From Bradyrhizobium sp. Ash2021 (GTDB taxonomy: Bacteria; Pseudomonadota; Alphaproteobacteria; Rhizobiales; Xanthobacteraceae), in the NCBI RefSeq assembly GCF_031202265.1, contig NZ_CP100604.1, positions 2,462,501 to 2,526,500 of the forward strand: a DNA stretch of 64,000 nucleotides. The letters are read 5' to 3'. The notes under the pieces are model-generated. The model did not search any database, was not told the DNA's origin, and saw only the letters and a list, made by a program, of their open reading frames with translations. Positions 16,297-24,985 of the stretch are shown piece by piece; position 1 is the first letter of the stretch; each line of letters starts with the position of its first letter. Both the position numbers and the translations under genes were made by a program.

Positions 16297-17307
16297 ATGA
16301 GAGATCTTGTCAGGCTCATTGTTTGGATGGTCGTAGATCTGTTTCGGTCGTGGGCAGCGCTCGAGGCGGAAATTCTGACGTTGCGGCAGCAGATAAACGT
16401 TCTGCGGCGAACCGCTCCTAAGAAACAAACCTTCAGCCCCATCGACCGATTGATTTTTGTTTGCCTCTATCGGCTTGGCGTTCGCCATGCGCTGGCGATT
16501 GTTAAGCCGGAAACCGTAGTCAAATGGCATCGCGCTGGCTTCCGATTATATTGGCGCTGGAAATCGAAAGCGCGGGGTGGCAGGCCAACGGTTCCGTTGG
16601 AGATACGCAAGCTTATCCGCGAGATGAGCATTGCCAATCCCCTGTGGGGAGCGCCTCGGATCCATGGAGAACTCCTCAAGCTCGGCGTCGATATCGGACA
16701 GACCAGCGTGGCCAAGTACATGGTCAGGCGACGAGACCCGCCGTCCCAAGGCTGGAGGACATTCCTCCGCAATCACGCTGATGGGATTGCTGCGATGGAT
16801 ATGTTCGTCGTGCCGATAATCTCGTTTCGCCTGCTCTATGGATTGCTGATCATGGGGCACGGCCGGCGACATATTCTGTGGTTTGGCGTCACAGCGCATC
16901 CAACCGCAGAATGGAGCGCAAATCAGATCACGCAAGCCTGCGGCTGGGAACAAGCTCCCCGCTATCTCATTCGTGACCGGGATGGAGCCTATGGTGAGGT
17001 CTTCATTCGAAGGCTTCGATCAATAGGCATTCGCGATCGACCGACGCCGTCGCGCTCCCCCTGGCAAAATGGATATGCTGAAAGGCTGATCGGTTCGATC
17101 CGCAGGGAATGCCTTGACCACGTCATTGTATTCAGCGAACGCCACCTCCGTCACTTACTGCTCTGTTACATGAAATATTACAATGGGACCCGCACTCATC
17201 TATCCCTAGAGAAAGATGCACCGGTCTCGCGCGCCGTCGATCGGGTCGGGCACATTCTTTGTCGCCCAATATTGGGCGCACTCCATCACCGATATGGCCG
17301 GATTTAA
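16297..17307 (+). mobile_element. Integrase-core (rve, DDE) transposase of an insertion sequence
   Basis: 336 residues. The N-terminal helix-turn-helix part (MRDLVRLIVWMVVDLFRSW...LRQQINVLRR) is followed by the linker RGGRPTVPLEIRKLIREMS and WGAPRIHGELLKLG. The rve core has the three acids visible: AAMDMFVV (D), RDRDGAYGE (D) and NGYAERLIGSIRRE (E). YRLGVRHALAIVKPE looks a few residues shorter than I expect at this point. The reading frame is intact and probably a complete transposase, of the IS3/IS481-like integrase type common in Bradyrhizobium. I could not identify terminal inverted repeats. Confidence 0.85.
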
Positions 17308-17608
17308 TTTACGACAGGCACACCGTGCTCGCGCGCGAGCCCTGGGTCGGCCAATTCGATCCGCTCTCCGGAGTGATCCTGCACGAAACCGAGGAGTTCA
17401 GCGCTCGCCGCCGAGTGAGGCGGAGCACGAGTGCCACCAACGAATTAATCGAGGCGACGACGTTTCCGGCGCAGATGAGACGGGCGCAGACGAGACGAAC
17501 GAGCATCTCTTCGATCCGGCCCGGCATTCAGCGCCTTGGCGCGATCAGTCAAGGTGACACCAGAAGCGGAACGGCTCATCCCGAGCCCGCGAAAAAAGGA
17601 GTGTCACC
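17308..17608. other. 300 bp, no clear gene
   Basis: A plus-strand frame reads LAREPWVGQFDPLSGVILHE then TEEFSARRRV, protein-like but with no start and no identifiable end. It may be a fragment cut by the neighbouring insertion sequence. Confidence 0.35.
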
Positions 17609-17884
17609 ATGTCCACCTCAACAACGAAGCATTCGACGAGTGTGGCCGCGGCCGTCGCGGCTGGTGTTATGCTGTTCGGCCCGCTTTCGCCGGCAATAGC
17701 GGCGTCCGATCAAAACCGCCCAGTCGTTCCGACCGCGCATTCGCCCTGGCTCGCTCCGATCGGTCATCGGCAGCCTGCAAGGGCGGATGTTCCCCAGAAC
17801 GAGGTTCTGTCGGCTTGGGAGCGCCAACAACAAGATCTCGATGTCGAACTTGATCGCAAGCTGATCATCTGCCGCGGCTGCTGA
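17609..17884 (+). CDS. Small exported protein with C-terminal KLIICRGC (Cys-tail family A)
   Basis: 91 residues. AAAAAAGGAG lies just upstream. The Sec signal peptide (about 1-32: MSTSTTKHSTSVAAAVAAGV ... SPAIAA) is followed by a Pro/His-rich linker, a short helix SAWERQQQDLDVELD and the exact end RKLIICRGC. The last nine residues and the preceding (L)D-x2-LD pattern recur at 30502 and 52026, although the N-termini differ. It is predicted to be periplasmic, with two C-terminal cysteines three residues apart (C-R-G-C) at the very end. No known family is claimed. Confidence 0.8.
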   Translation: MSTSTTKHSTSVAAAVAAGVMLFGPLSPAIAASDQNRPVVPTAHSPWLAPIGHRQPARADVPQNEVLSAWERQQQDLDVELDRKLIICRGC

Positions 17885-17888
17885 AAGC

Positions 17889-17911
17889 CTCTATTCCTGA
17901 GCGGAATAGAG
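17889..17911 (+). terminator. Hairpin after the Cys-tail gene
   Basis: CTCTATTCC and GGAATAGAG are perfect reverse complements around a five-base loop, starting four bases after the stop codon. There is no T tract, so it may be a transcript-end stabilising structure rather than a classical terminator. A second hairpin (GACCGCC/GGCGGTC) follows within 40 bp. Confidence 0.5.
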
Positions 17912-18139
17912 TCTAGTCCGACCGCCTTCGCTACCCTCGGTGGCGGTCTCCTTTAGGTTCTTTCGCGTGAGTTCGATCCATGAGCCCACGTGAAACCCAA
18001 AGGAGAACCGACCAGAGACCATACCGGCCCAGAGCGATGCCTCGAACAACGTAATTAGCCACTTGAAGCGACCTTGGAAGGCGACTTCGTCAAAAGCGGC
18101 CACGGTACAGGTCCCGCCACGCTGGGACGCGAAGCTCAT
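17891..18139 (-). CDS. Possible small membrane-associated protein
   Basis: An 82-codon frame with FKWLITLFEASLWAGMVSG as a hydrophobic helix, then FGFHVGSWIELTRKN. It is protein-like, but the ATG at 18139 has no ribosome site and the tail runs into the hairpin at 17889. It could be real or a relic; no family recognised. Confidence 0.3.
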   Translation of the reverse strand: MSFASQRGGTCTVAAFDEVAFQGRFKWLITLFEASLWAGMVSGRFSFGFHVGSWIELTRKNLKETATEGSEGGRTRLYSAQE

Positions 18140-18298
18140 GATACCGACGGCGAGAGCGACCAGAAATGCGCCTTCATGTACGAACCAATCTCAGAGTTCG
18201 CGTTTTCGCGATCGGGCTTCATTCTCGCACGAAGAGCATGCAGCCAAATATGTGTTCGGCGGTAACTTCTGCAGGCGAAGAAATTTCTCCGCCTGCCT

Positions 18299-18324
18299 GT
18301 AACCAAACCACCTCGGTCCGCGAA
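18299..18324 (+). promoter_or_regulatory. SigF-type ECF promoter, site 1 (GTAACC-N16-CGAA)
   Basis: GTAACC at 18299-18304, sixteen bases, CGAA at 18321-18324. It begins CTGTAACCAAACC, as do three other sites here. It points at the flavoprotein gene at 18477, leaving a leader of about 145 nt. A palindrome GCAGGCG-N12-CGCCTGC (18271-18277 and 18290-18296), enclosing AAGAAATTTCT, abuts the -35 element and could be an operator. Confidence 0.75.
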
Positions 18325-18476
18325 CTAGCTACGTCGTACCACGCCGGACGTGCGGGGTGCGGTTTGGAGCGGAAAGACGGGACACGATGGATACAGAGAT
18401 GAGGGAGAGGAACACTACTGCGCGACGCTCTTCCAGCCTGTCAGCTGGTTCGGTGGATTATATTTGAGAGGACATC

Positions 18477-19922
18477 ATGTCTCAGGCGGAACAGTTCGAT
18501 ATCGTCGTTCTCGGCAGCGGCCAAGGTGGCAAGTTGCTCGCGTGGCACCTTGGCAGGTCAGGCAGGAAGGTTGCGGTTGTAGAGCGCCGCTGGGTCGGTG
18601 GCTCGTGCCCTGCCGTCGCCTGTCTGCCATCCAAGAACGAGTTGTGGAGTGCGCGGATCGCCCATCTCGTCCAGAACGCCGCGCAGTTCGGCACATTGAA
18701 CGCCGCCGTCAGAACCAATATGGGCAAGGTTCGCCAGCGCAAGCAGGACATGATCGATCGTGAGATCGCATTCCATGTAAACGCCTACAAGCAGAGCGGA
18801 GTCGATCTCATCATGGGCAGCGGCCGTTTCGTGGGGCCGAAAACGATCAGGGTGGAACTGGCTGTTGGCGGAACGCGTCTGCTCACGGGTAACGAGATTA
18901 TCGTGAATGTTGGTTCGCGCGCCGCCATCCCGGATATTGCTGGTCTCAAGGCGGCTCGTGCGCTCACTCACATCGAGGCCCTCGAACTCGACTATTTACC
19001 CTCACACCTGATCGTACTCGGCGGCGGCTATGTTGGGATCGAGATGGCGCAGGCTTTCCGCCGGTTCGGCAGCCGCGTGACGATCATCGAGCCTGGCCGG
19101 CAACTCATGGGACGGGAAGATGCTGACGTTTCCGAGGAGATTCTGCAGATTCTGAGAGGCGAGGGTATCGAGATCTTGGTCAACGCCAAGCCGGTCAGCG
19201 TTGAGGGTCAATCCGGAGATGCAATTGCCGTGACCGTGCGTACAGCCGCGGGCGAGCGGAAGATTGAGGGCAGCGACCTGCTCGTGGCAGTTGGCCGAGT
19301 TTCGAATACCGATGGGATCGGGCTCGCTGAGGCAGGGGTGGAACTCGATGCACGCGGCTTCATTCGTGTGAATGAGCGGCTAGAAACGACAGCCCCGCGC
19401 GTCTGGGCCATCGGCGAATGTGCGGGAAGCCCGCAGTTCACACATGTGTCGGTCGATGATTTTAGGATAGTCAGAGACAATATGACGGGCGGCAACCGCA
19501 CAACGGGCGACCGGCTCGTTCCCTATGTCATGTTCACGGATCCGCCGCTCGCCCGTGTCGGCCATTCCGAGGGGGAAGCCAAGCGGCAGGGGATTCCGGT
19601 GCGTATCGGCAAGCTGCCGATGTCCAGTGTCCTTCGTACGGAAGCGACCGACGAGACCTAGGGCTTCATGAAGGTGGTTGTCGGCGCGGATGACGACACG
19701 ATCCTCGGCTTTACGATGATTGGCTCCGAGGCGGGCGAAGTGATGGCCGCCATCCAGGCCGCGATGCTGGCAGCGCTTCCCTACACGAAGCTGCGTGACG
19801 CTGTCATCGCCCATCTCACGATGGCAGAAGGCCTTGGTCCACTCCTTTCGAATGTGCCGCCGCGGAATGCCGCCGGCAGCAGAAAGTCCGCATTGAGCCA
19901 TCATGCGGGCGCTCCTCAGTGA
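18477..19922 (+). pseudogene. Mercuric-reductase-like FAD/NAD(P) disulfide oxidoreductase, split by TAG
   Basis: GAGAGGAC precedes ATG 18477. Frame 1 gives 394 residues. They include the FAD motif VVLGSGQGGKLLAWHL, the redox pair in GGSCPAVACLPSKNE (C-x4-C present), the NAD motif IVLGGGYVGIEMAQAF and AIGECAGSPQFTH. A TAG at 19659-19661 follows TEATDET; the frame then continues without shift as GFMKVVVGADDDTILGF to 19922. That is the expected dimerisation domain with ERGFMK-like sequence. One substitution (for example CAG to TAG) therefore splits an otherwise complete ~481-residue class-I flavoprotein. The usual substrate class is mercuric ion or other disulfide/quinone targets. The C-terminal C-C pair typical of MerA is not seen. 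Confidence 0.85.
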
Positions 19923-20089
19923 CGTAGTCAAGACCTAGGTTCGTTAGCTGCGGCGGCGTTCGTCACCGGCGCGGCGGGCGCATCGGCAGGCAAATTGCGC
20001 TCATTTTCGCTTGCGAAGGGGGAAGGGTGGCCATCGTCGACCTGAACAGAGATGTGGTGCAATCAGTCGCCGACTAGAGGCAGAGCAAG

Positions 20090-20914
20090 ATGCGAATCCT
20101 CTTCATCGGCGACGTTGTAGGCGCAGCGGGTCTGGCTGCGCTTTCATCGTTTCTTCCGCCGCTACTCTCACGTTGGCAGGTAGACATTACAATTGTGAAT
20201 GGTGAGAACTCTGCCGATGGCGGCTTCGGGATAACCTTTGATTCCTACCGGGCGATAAGAGAAGCGGGGGCCGACGTAGTGACCCTTGGCAACCACTCGT
20301 GGAGCCGCAAAGAGGCACTCGAACTGATTCAGAGGGAACCCTATCTTATCCGCCCAGTCAATTACTTGCCGGGTACGCCAGGGGCTGGACTCGTGGAGGT
20401 CCAGACCGCAACGCAAAAGCGCGTGCTAATCATCAACGCTCTGGGCCGATTGTTCATGGAGCCTGCCGACGATCCATTTGGTGCCGTCGCTCGTATCCTC
20501 GCAGAGCGGCGTCTGGCACGAGACGTAGATGCGACGGTCCTCGATTTCCATTGCGAGGCGACCGGTGAAAAGCAGGCAATGGGATATTTCTGCGACGGGC
20601 GAGCTAGTCTCGTCGTCGGCACACATACTCACACGCCAAGCGCAGATTGCCGCGTTCTGCCCCATGGTACCGCTTACATTACAGACGCGGGGATGACCGG
20701 TAACTACGATTCTGTCATTGGTATGGAAAGGAGCGAGCCAATCAATCGGTTCGTGACCGGCATGTCGTCGGGTCGCTTTGTGCCGGCCGCGGGAGCTGCG
20801 ACGATGTGCGGTGTTGCCGTCGAGACGGACGACGAGACAGGTCTCGCGGTCAGAGCCGCAGCAGTCAGGGTCGGGCCAAATCTTGAGGAGCAGAAACCTC
20901 AATTTTGGGAATGA
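20090..20914 (+). CDS. YmdB-family metallophosphoesterase
   Basis: 274 residues. MRILFIGDVVG, NGENSADGGFGI, LGNHSW, DFHCEATGEKQAM, GTHTHTPSAD and DAGMTGNYDSVIGM follow the TIGR00282 (YmdB) order of metal-binding motifs. The usual GNHTWD is GNHSWS here, and the other ligands (D, N, E, H, H) are present. Studied YmdB proteins are cytosolic 2',3'-cyclic phosphodiesterases; the fold is confident, the substrate inferred. AGAGGCAGAGCAAG precedes ATG 20090. The gene ends 40 bp before SigF-type site 2. Confidence 0.88.
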   Translation: MRILFIGDVVGAAGLAALSSFLPPLLSRWQVDITIVNGENSADGGFGITFDSYRAIREAGADVVTLGNHSWSRKEALELIQREPYLIRPVNYLPGTPGAGLVEVQTATQKRVLIINALGRLFMEPADDPFGAVARILAERRLARDVDATVLDFHCEATGEKQAMGYFCDGRASLVVGTHTHTPSADCRVLPHGTAYITDAGMTGNYDSVIGMERSEPINRFVTGMSSGRFVPAAGAATMCGVAVETDDETGLAVRAAAVRVGPNLEEQKPQFWE

Positions 20915-20953
20915 AATGGACAGAGCTTTCGCGACGAAATAGGCCAAATGCCT

Positions 20954-20979
20954 GTAACCAAACCCGAACCACCCGCGAA
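20954..20979 (+). promoter_or_regulatory. SigF-type ECF promoter, site 2
   Basis: GTAACC 20954-20959, sixteen bases, CGAA 20976-20979, reading CTGTAACCAAACC as at sites 1, 3 and 4. The haloalkane dehalogenase start is 61 bp downstream with a Shine-Dalgarno in between. This places it as the promoter of the 21041-23870 gene run. Confidence 0.75.
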
Positions 20980-21040
20980 TATAGGTTCGTCAAATCATGT
21001 GGGCGCGCCGATGATAAACGGCTACCACGGAGAAACGAAT

Positions 21041-21925
21041 ATGATCTCTGCGGCGTTTCCATACCGAAAGCAGCGGCGGCGGGTCCTCGGCAGAGAGATG
21101 GCCTATGTGGAGGTGGGAGAGGGCGACCCCATCGTGCTGCTGCACGGCAATCCCACCTCGTCGTACCTCTGGCGCAACGTGTTGCCGTACCTGCAGCCAC
21201 TAGGCCGCTGCATCGCCCCCGATCTGATCGGCATGGGCGACTCCGACAAGCTGCCCGACAGTGGCCGCGACTCGTATCGCTTCGTCGAGCACCGGCGCTA
21301 CCTTGACGCCCTGCTCGAGGCCCTGGATGTGCGCGAGCGGGTCACCTTGGTCGTCCATGACTGGGGTTCGGCCCTCGGCTTCGACTGGGCCAACCGCCAC
21401 CGCGAGGCCGTGAAGGGTATCGCGTACATGGAGGCGATCGTGGGGCCGCAGTACTGGGACCACTGGGACAAGTTCGACATGCGTCCCGCCTTGCAGGGGC
21501 TGCGTTCAGAGAAGGGCGAGGAGATGGTCCTGCAAAACAACTTCTTCATCGAGCAGATCCTGCCGGGGGCCATCCTGCGCACCCTCTCCGCGGAGGAGAT
21601 GGCGGAGTACCGGCGGCCGTTCGCCGAGCCCGGCGAGGGGCGGCGGCCGACGCTGACGTGGCCCCGGCAGATCCCCATCGAGGGCGAGCCCGCCGACGTG
21701 GTTGCGATCGCGAACGCCTACGCGGACTGGCTGAAGACGAGCAATGTGCCCAAGCTGTTCTTGAGGGCTGAGCCCGGTGGAATCCTCGCCCAAGGCGCGG
21801 TTCTCGACTTGGCCCGCAGCTTCCCGGCGCAGACCGAGGTGACGATCGCGGGACTCCATTTCGTCCAGGAAGATTCGCCGGACGAGATCGGGCGGGCCGT
21901 AGCCGGCTGGATGCGGAAGTTATAG
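21041..21925 (+). CDS. Haloalkane dehalogenase (HLD-II type)
   Basis: 294 residues from MISAAFPYRK, with GGAG in a correct position; the longer frame from 20948 would start before the promoter element. Alpha/beta-hydrolase with the full HLD-II set: nucleophile D107 in VVHDWGSALGF, halide-binding N37 (HGNPTSS) and W108, acid E131 (AYMEAI) and base H273 (GLHFVQEDSP). It hydrolyses carbon-halogen bonds of haloalkanes to alcohol plus halide; cytoplasmic, with no leader. The three genes 21041-23362 look more GC-rich than the flanking DNA, suggesting import. Promoter site 2 precedes it. Confidence 0.92.
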   Translation: MISAAFPYRKQRRRVLGREMAYVEVGEGDPIVLLHGNPTSSYLWRNVLPYLQPLGRCIAPDLIGMGDSDKLPDSGRDSYRFVEHRRYLDALLEALDVRERVTLVVHDWGSALGFDWANRHREAVKGIAYMEAIVGPQYWDHWDKFDMRPALQGLRSEKGEEMVLQNNFFIEQILPGAILRTLSAEEMAEYRRPFAEPGEGRRPTLTWPRQIPIEGEPADVVAIANAYADWLKTSNVPKLFLRAEPGGILAQGAVLDLARSFPAQTEVTIAGLHFVQEDSPDEIGRAVAGWMRKL

Positions 21926-22020
21926 AGCGCACTTACGTCGAACTCCCCAGACTTCGGACGGTTGCCGATGTCCCCGGGGGTCGGTTGCCAAGGTGGTGCC
22001 GACGCTCAAATGCAGGAGAC

Positions 22021-22443
22021 ATGATGCTTGCCTTGGAGGTCGTCCCGCTGCCTGTCGCCGACGTCGACCGCGCGCTCGCGTTCTACGTCGGACAGGCCGG
22101 CTTCACCCTAGACGTTGACTACGGTCCCACTCCCCATTTCCGGATTGTGCAACTCACCCCGCCCGGGTCCGCGTGTTCGGTGCATCTTGTCGCGGCTGAC
22201 TCGCACAGCCGCGTGCATGATCTGTGCCTCGTTACGAGCGACCTGGAGGCCGAACGGGCGAAATTGATCGACCGTGGTGCCGACGTCAGCGCGGTCCGGC
22301 ACAAAGACCCGGTCGAGACCTGGGCCGGAGGATGGAGCATGGGGTTGGACCCCGAGCATCGCGACTATGCGAGCTTTGCGGATTTCGCCGATCCAGACGG
22401 AAATACCTGGATTTTGCAGGAACGTAGTCATCGCGCGCGATGA
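22021..22443 (+). CDS. VOC-superfamily (glyoxalase/dioxygenase-fold) protein
   Basis: 140 residues beginning MMLALEVVPLPVADVDRALAF, preceded by CAGGAG. The beta-alpha-beta-beta-beta pattern VxDVDRALAFYV...GFTLDVDYG and the C-terminal FADPDGNTWILQER ending with an acidic ligand are typical. The first His ligand of glyoxalases is not obvious, so catalysis is open. It lies 95 bp after the dehalogenase and 31 bp before the DUF427 gene, and is likely co-transcribed. Confidence 0.85.
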   Translation: MMLALEVVPLPVADVDRALAFYVGQAGFTLDVDYGPTPHFRIVQLTPPGSACSVHLVAADSHSRVHDLCLVTSDLEAERAKLIDRGADVSAVRHKDPVETWAGGWSMGLDPEHRDYASFADFADPDGNTWILQERSHRAR

Positions 22444-22474
22444 TGCGACGCGGCGAAACGAGAGGAGCATGACT

Positions 22475-23362
22475 ATGGGGCTCTCTTGGCAACAAGGCCC
22501 TCTGGGCGGCGCGACGGTGGGCCGCTTCCTCACCCCCGAGCCGCTTCCACAACGACTGCTGTTCGCCGAGCCCCTGCGCAGACGGATGCGAGTCAAGTTG
22601 GCTGGCGAGTGGATCGCCGACAGCGAAGATGTCGTCCTTCTCCACGAGCCGGGTCGCTACCCCGTCGCGTACTTCCCGCTCGCTGACGTCCGACCGGGTG
22701 TCCTCGTCAGCGAAAATCGAGCGACACAGCACCGCGACCTCGGCGATACCGCGTGGTTCAGCGCGAGCGTCGGAGACAGAAGTGCGGACCACGTCGCATG
22801 GCAGCACACCGCCCTGCCCGAATTTGCCCACGTGCTACAGGGCCGGGTCGCGTTTGCTTGGCGAGCGATGGACGCCTTCTACGAGGAGGACGAGCGCATT
22901 GTTGGCCACGCTGCCGACGCCTACCACCGCCTCGACATCCGCCAGAGCTCACGACACCTGGTCGTCAAGCTCGAAGATGGGGTAATCGCCGACACGACGC
23001 GCCCAGTCGTGTTATTCGAATCTGGCTTCGCGCCGCGCTGGTATGTGCCGCGCGAGGACATCGACGAGAACTCGCTGACGCCGGCCGAGGGACAAACGTT
23101 CTGCCCCTATAAGGGCTTGGCCAGCTATTACGACATCGGCAGCCGCAAGAAGGCGGCGTGGTCCTATCCGCAGGCCTGGCCCGAGGTTGCACGGGTCTCC
23201 AACCTTGTCTCGTTCGAGCCGGACAAGATCGATGTCTTCCTGGACGACAAAAAGCTCGTTCTCGCGCCGGGTCAGAGCGTTGTGCCGCACGGAATCGACC
23301 GAGGCCTGGATCCTGGCGAAATGCTAGGGCGGGGTGACAAAATTGCCCACCCGCGCAACTGA
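22475..23362 (+). CDS. Tandem DUF427-domain protein
   Basis: 295 residues. Two DUF427 units: the first (about 35-130) with VKLAGEWIADSEDVVLLHE and YPVAYFPLADV; the second (about 165-270) with KLEDGVIADTTRPVVLFES, RWYVPREDI, CPYKGLASYYDI and AWSYPQAWPEVARVSNLVSF, the conserved block. Function of the domain is unknown. ATG 22475 is preferred to 22469 because the GAGGAG spacing is about seven bases for the former and only one for the latter. Part of the dehalogenase run. Confidence 0.85.
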   Translation: MGLSWQQGPLGGATVGRFLTPEPLPQRLLFAEPLRRRMRVKLAGEWIADSEDVVLLHEPGRYPVAYFPLADVRPGVLVSENRATQHRDLGDTAWFSASVGDRSADHVAWQHTALPEFAHVLQGRVAFAWRAMDAFYEEDERIVGHAADAYHRLDIRQSSRHLVVKLEDGVIADTTRPVVLFESGFAPRWYVPREDIDENSLTPAEGQTFCPYKGLASYYDIGSRKKAAWSYPQAWPEVARVSNLVSFEPDKIDVFLDDKKLVLAPGQSVVPHGIDRGLDPGEMLGRGDKIAHPRN

Positions 23363-23369
23363 ATCGATC

Positions 23370-23870
23370 ATGCCACAGGCCTGGATGCTCGACCGACCTC
23401 ACCTACTTGCCATTCTCGCCGGAGCGGCCGGGGGCGCAATTGCCATCGGGAGCATGGAAGCGTTCTCCATTGAGAGGGCATTTCCGCTCTTCGCGATTCC
23501 ATTCGCGACGTCGATCGTAACAGCATTGGGCTCACCAAAGGCAGAACCGGCGCAACCTCGCGCCCTTGTCGGCGGTCATCTTGTCTCCACGCTCGTTGGA
23601 CTGCTGGTTGTGAAATTGTGCGGCCCAGCGCCGTGGGCCGCCGCCGTCGCTGTTGGTTTGGCAATGGTCGCAATGCATCTGACCGGCACGTTTCACCCGC
23701 CTGCCGGCATCGATCCGCTGGTTGTTGTCGTCAACAACATGTCCTGGAGCTTTCTGATTGTGCCAGTTGGCATCGGCGCCGTGCTGCTCGCAACGTTTGC
23801 TTTTGCTTGGCACAATCTCGTCACGCGAGGCGTTAATGAAGGAGATACCTGGCCCATCCGGTGGTGGTGA
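23370..23870 (+). CDS. HPP-family membrane protein
   Basis: 166 residues with four hydrophobic helices. The diagnostic segment is TGTFHPPAGIDPLVVV, where HPP names the family, together with AxGSPxAxPAQPRALVGGH earlier. HPP proteins are small integral membrane proteins; some cyanobacterial and plant members transport nitrite. The role here is unknown. The GTG at 23334 is an alternative start; ATG 23370 is chosen because it keeps a short cytoplasmic leader. Last gene of the 21041-23870 run. Confidence 0.8.
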   Translation: MPQAWMLDRPHLLAILAGAAGGAIAIGSMEAFSIERAFPLFAIPFATSIVTALGSPKAEPAQPRALVGGHLVSTLVGLLVVKLCGPAPWAAAVAVGLAMVAMHLTGTFHPPAGIDPLVVVVNNMSWSFLIVPVGIGAVLLATFAFAWHNLVTRGVNEGDTWPIRWW

Positions 23871-23937
23871 CCTTGAAGCATTTCACACTCGTCGCGTTTC
23901 AGCCGGGGAAAGCATGCCAGCTTCGCTTGTTAGTATG

Positions 23938-24020
23938 TTTGAGACATGCCGATGGACTCTCAGAATGTCTGTCTATCCGAGTAGACAGAAGCGATGCGCG
24001 CAGGGTCAAAACGGCGCGAT
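23938..24020 (+). repeat. Degenerate ~80-bp relic repeat, copy 1
   Basis: TTGAGACATGCCGA, GAATGTCTG and GTCAAAACG-CGCGATTG recur in the same order at 36673-36757 with many substitutions between. Neither copy encodes an obvious protein. Shared relic or dispersed repeat. Confidence 0.55.
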
Positions 24021-24202
24021 TGGTGGACGACTACCGAGCGCTCTTACGGAGCGAATTACGACCTTGCCGGTGCATACAGTGTGATTGAGAGCGGGCCAAG
24101 ATGGTGTCTTGATCGGACAATTTGCTCGAACGAAAGCTTGTCTACGTAGGCATACCACGTATCAGACACACCAGTCTGACGGGTCAATAAAGGAGTTTAG
24201 AA

Positions 24203-24931
24203 ATGGCCAACACATCGAAGACCGTGATCGTGACCGGCGGTTCGCAAGGCATAGGTGCTGGCGCCGTACAGGCGTTTCTTGAGCGGGGTTACAGCGTTGT
24301 TGCAACGTCGCGGAACGTCACCAAGTCGAAAGACCTGCCTTCGTCGCCGAAGCTGGCTTTGGTGGATGGCGACATTGGGGAAGCCACTACTGCCGCAAAA
24401 GTGGCGGAAACGGCCGTCAACACATTCGGCTCGATTGATGCATTGGTGAACAATGCGGGAATATTCTTCATCAAGCCCTTTACCGACTACACGGCTGAGG
24501 ACTTCAAGCGACTCGTTTCCACCAATCTTGAGGGGTTCATCTACATGACCCAACTCGCGATCAGACAGATGCTGGCGCAAAAATCGGGCGGGAGCATCGT
24601 CAGCATCACAGCCGCGCTGGCGGACAATCCGATCGCAGGCGTAAGTGCCTCGATCCCAATGATTACCAAGGGCGGCATTAACGCGATTACACACAGCCTC
24701 GCCATCGAATATGCCAAAGACGGTATCCGTGTGAATGCGGTTGCGCCTGGAATGGTCGATACGCCACTGCAAAGGAATAGTCCGAGCGACTTTCTGAAGG
24801 GTTTGTCCCCAATGGGAGTCGTTTCGAGCGTTCAGGAGATTGTGGACGCCGTGATTTATTTGACCGAGGCTCCGCACGTTACCGGGGAGGTGCTGCACGT
24901 CGACGGCGGTGCGCATATCGGCAAATGGTGA
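24203..24931 (+). CDS. SDR-family protein lacking the catalytic tyrosine
   Basis: 242 residues, AAAGGAG upstream. The Rossmann motif VTGGSQGIGAG, NNAG (LVNNAGIFF), the Ser-region IVSITAA and the C-terminal APGMVDTPL and HVDGGAHIGKW are all present. The YxxxK motif is not: the sequence reads SIPMITKGG, keeping Lys but with Pro where Tyr should be. Classical hydride-transfer catalysis by this motif is therefore unlikely, so it may be a cofactor-binding regulator or use a different acid. It stands alone and converges on the HAD gene 54 bp away. Confidence 0.85.
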   Translation: MANTSKTVIVTGGSQGIGAGAVQAFLERGYSVVATSRNVTKSKDLPSSPKLALVDGDIGEATTAAKVAETAVNTFGSIDALVNNAGIFFIKPFTDYTAEDFKRLVSTNLEGFIYMTQLAIRQMLAQKSGGSIVSITAALADNPIAGVSASIPMITKGGINAITHSLAIEYAKDGIRVNAVAPGMVDTPLQRNSPSDFLKGLSPMGVVSSVQEIVDAVIYLTEAPHVTGEVLHVDGGAHIGKW

Positions 24932-24985
24932 AGTTGTGTTAGCCGGGCTCCAGGTGTGGAGGCGAGATGCGCGGCGCGTTACTGA

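Noticed and set aside
16297..17307. A complete transposon with terminal inverted repeats
   Set aside because: I could not find convincing matching ends around the transposase by eye, so only the transposase is reported.
19659..19661. TAG read-through or non-standard amino acid in the flavoprotein
   Set aside because: No pyrrolysine machinery is expected in this group and no recoding element is visible; a simple nonsense mutation explains it.
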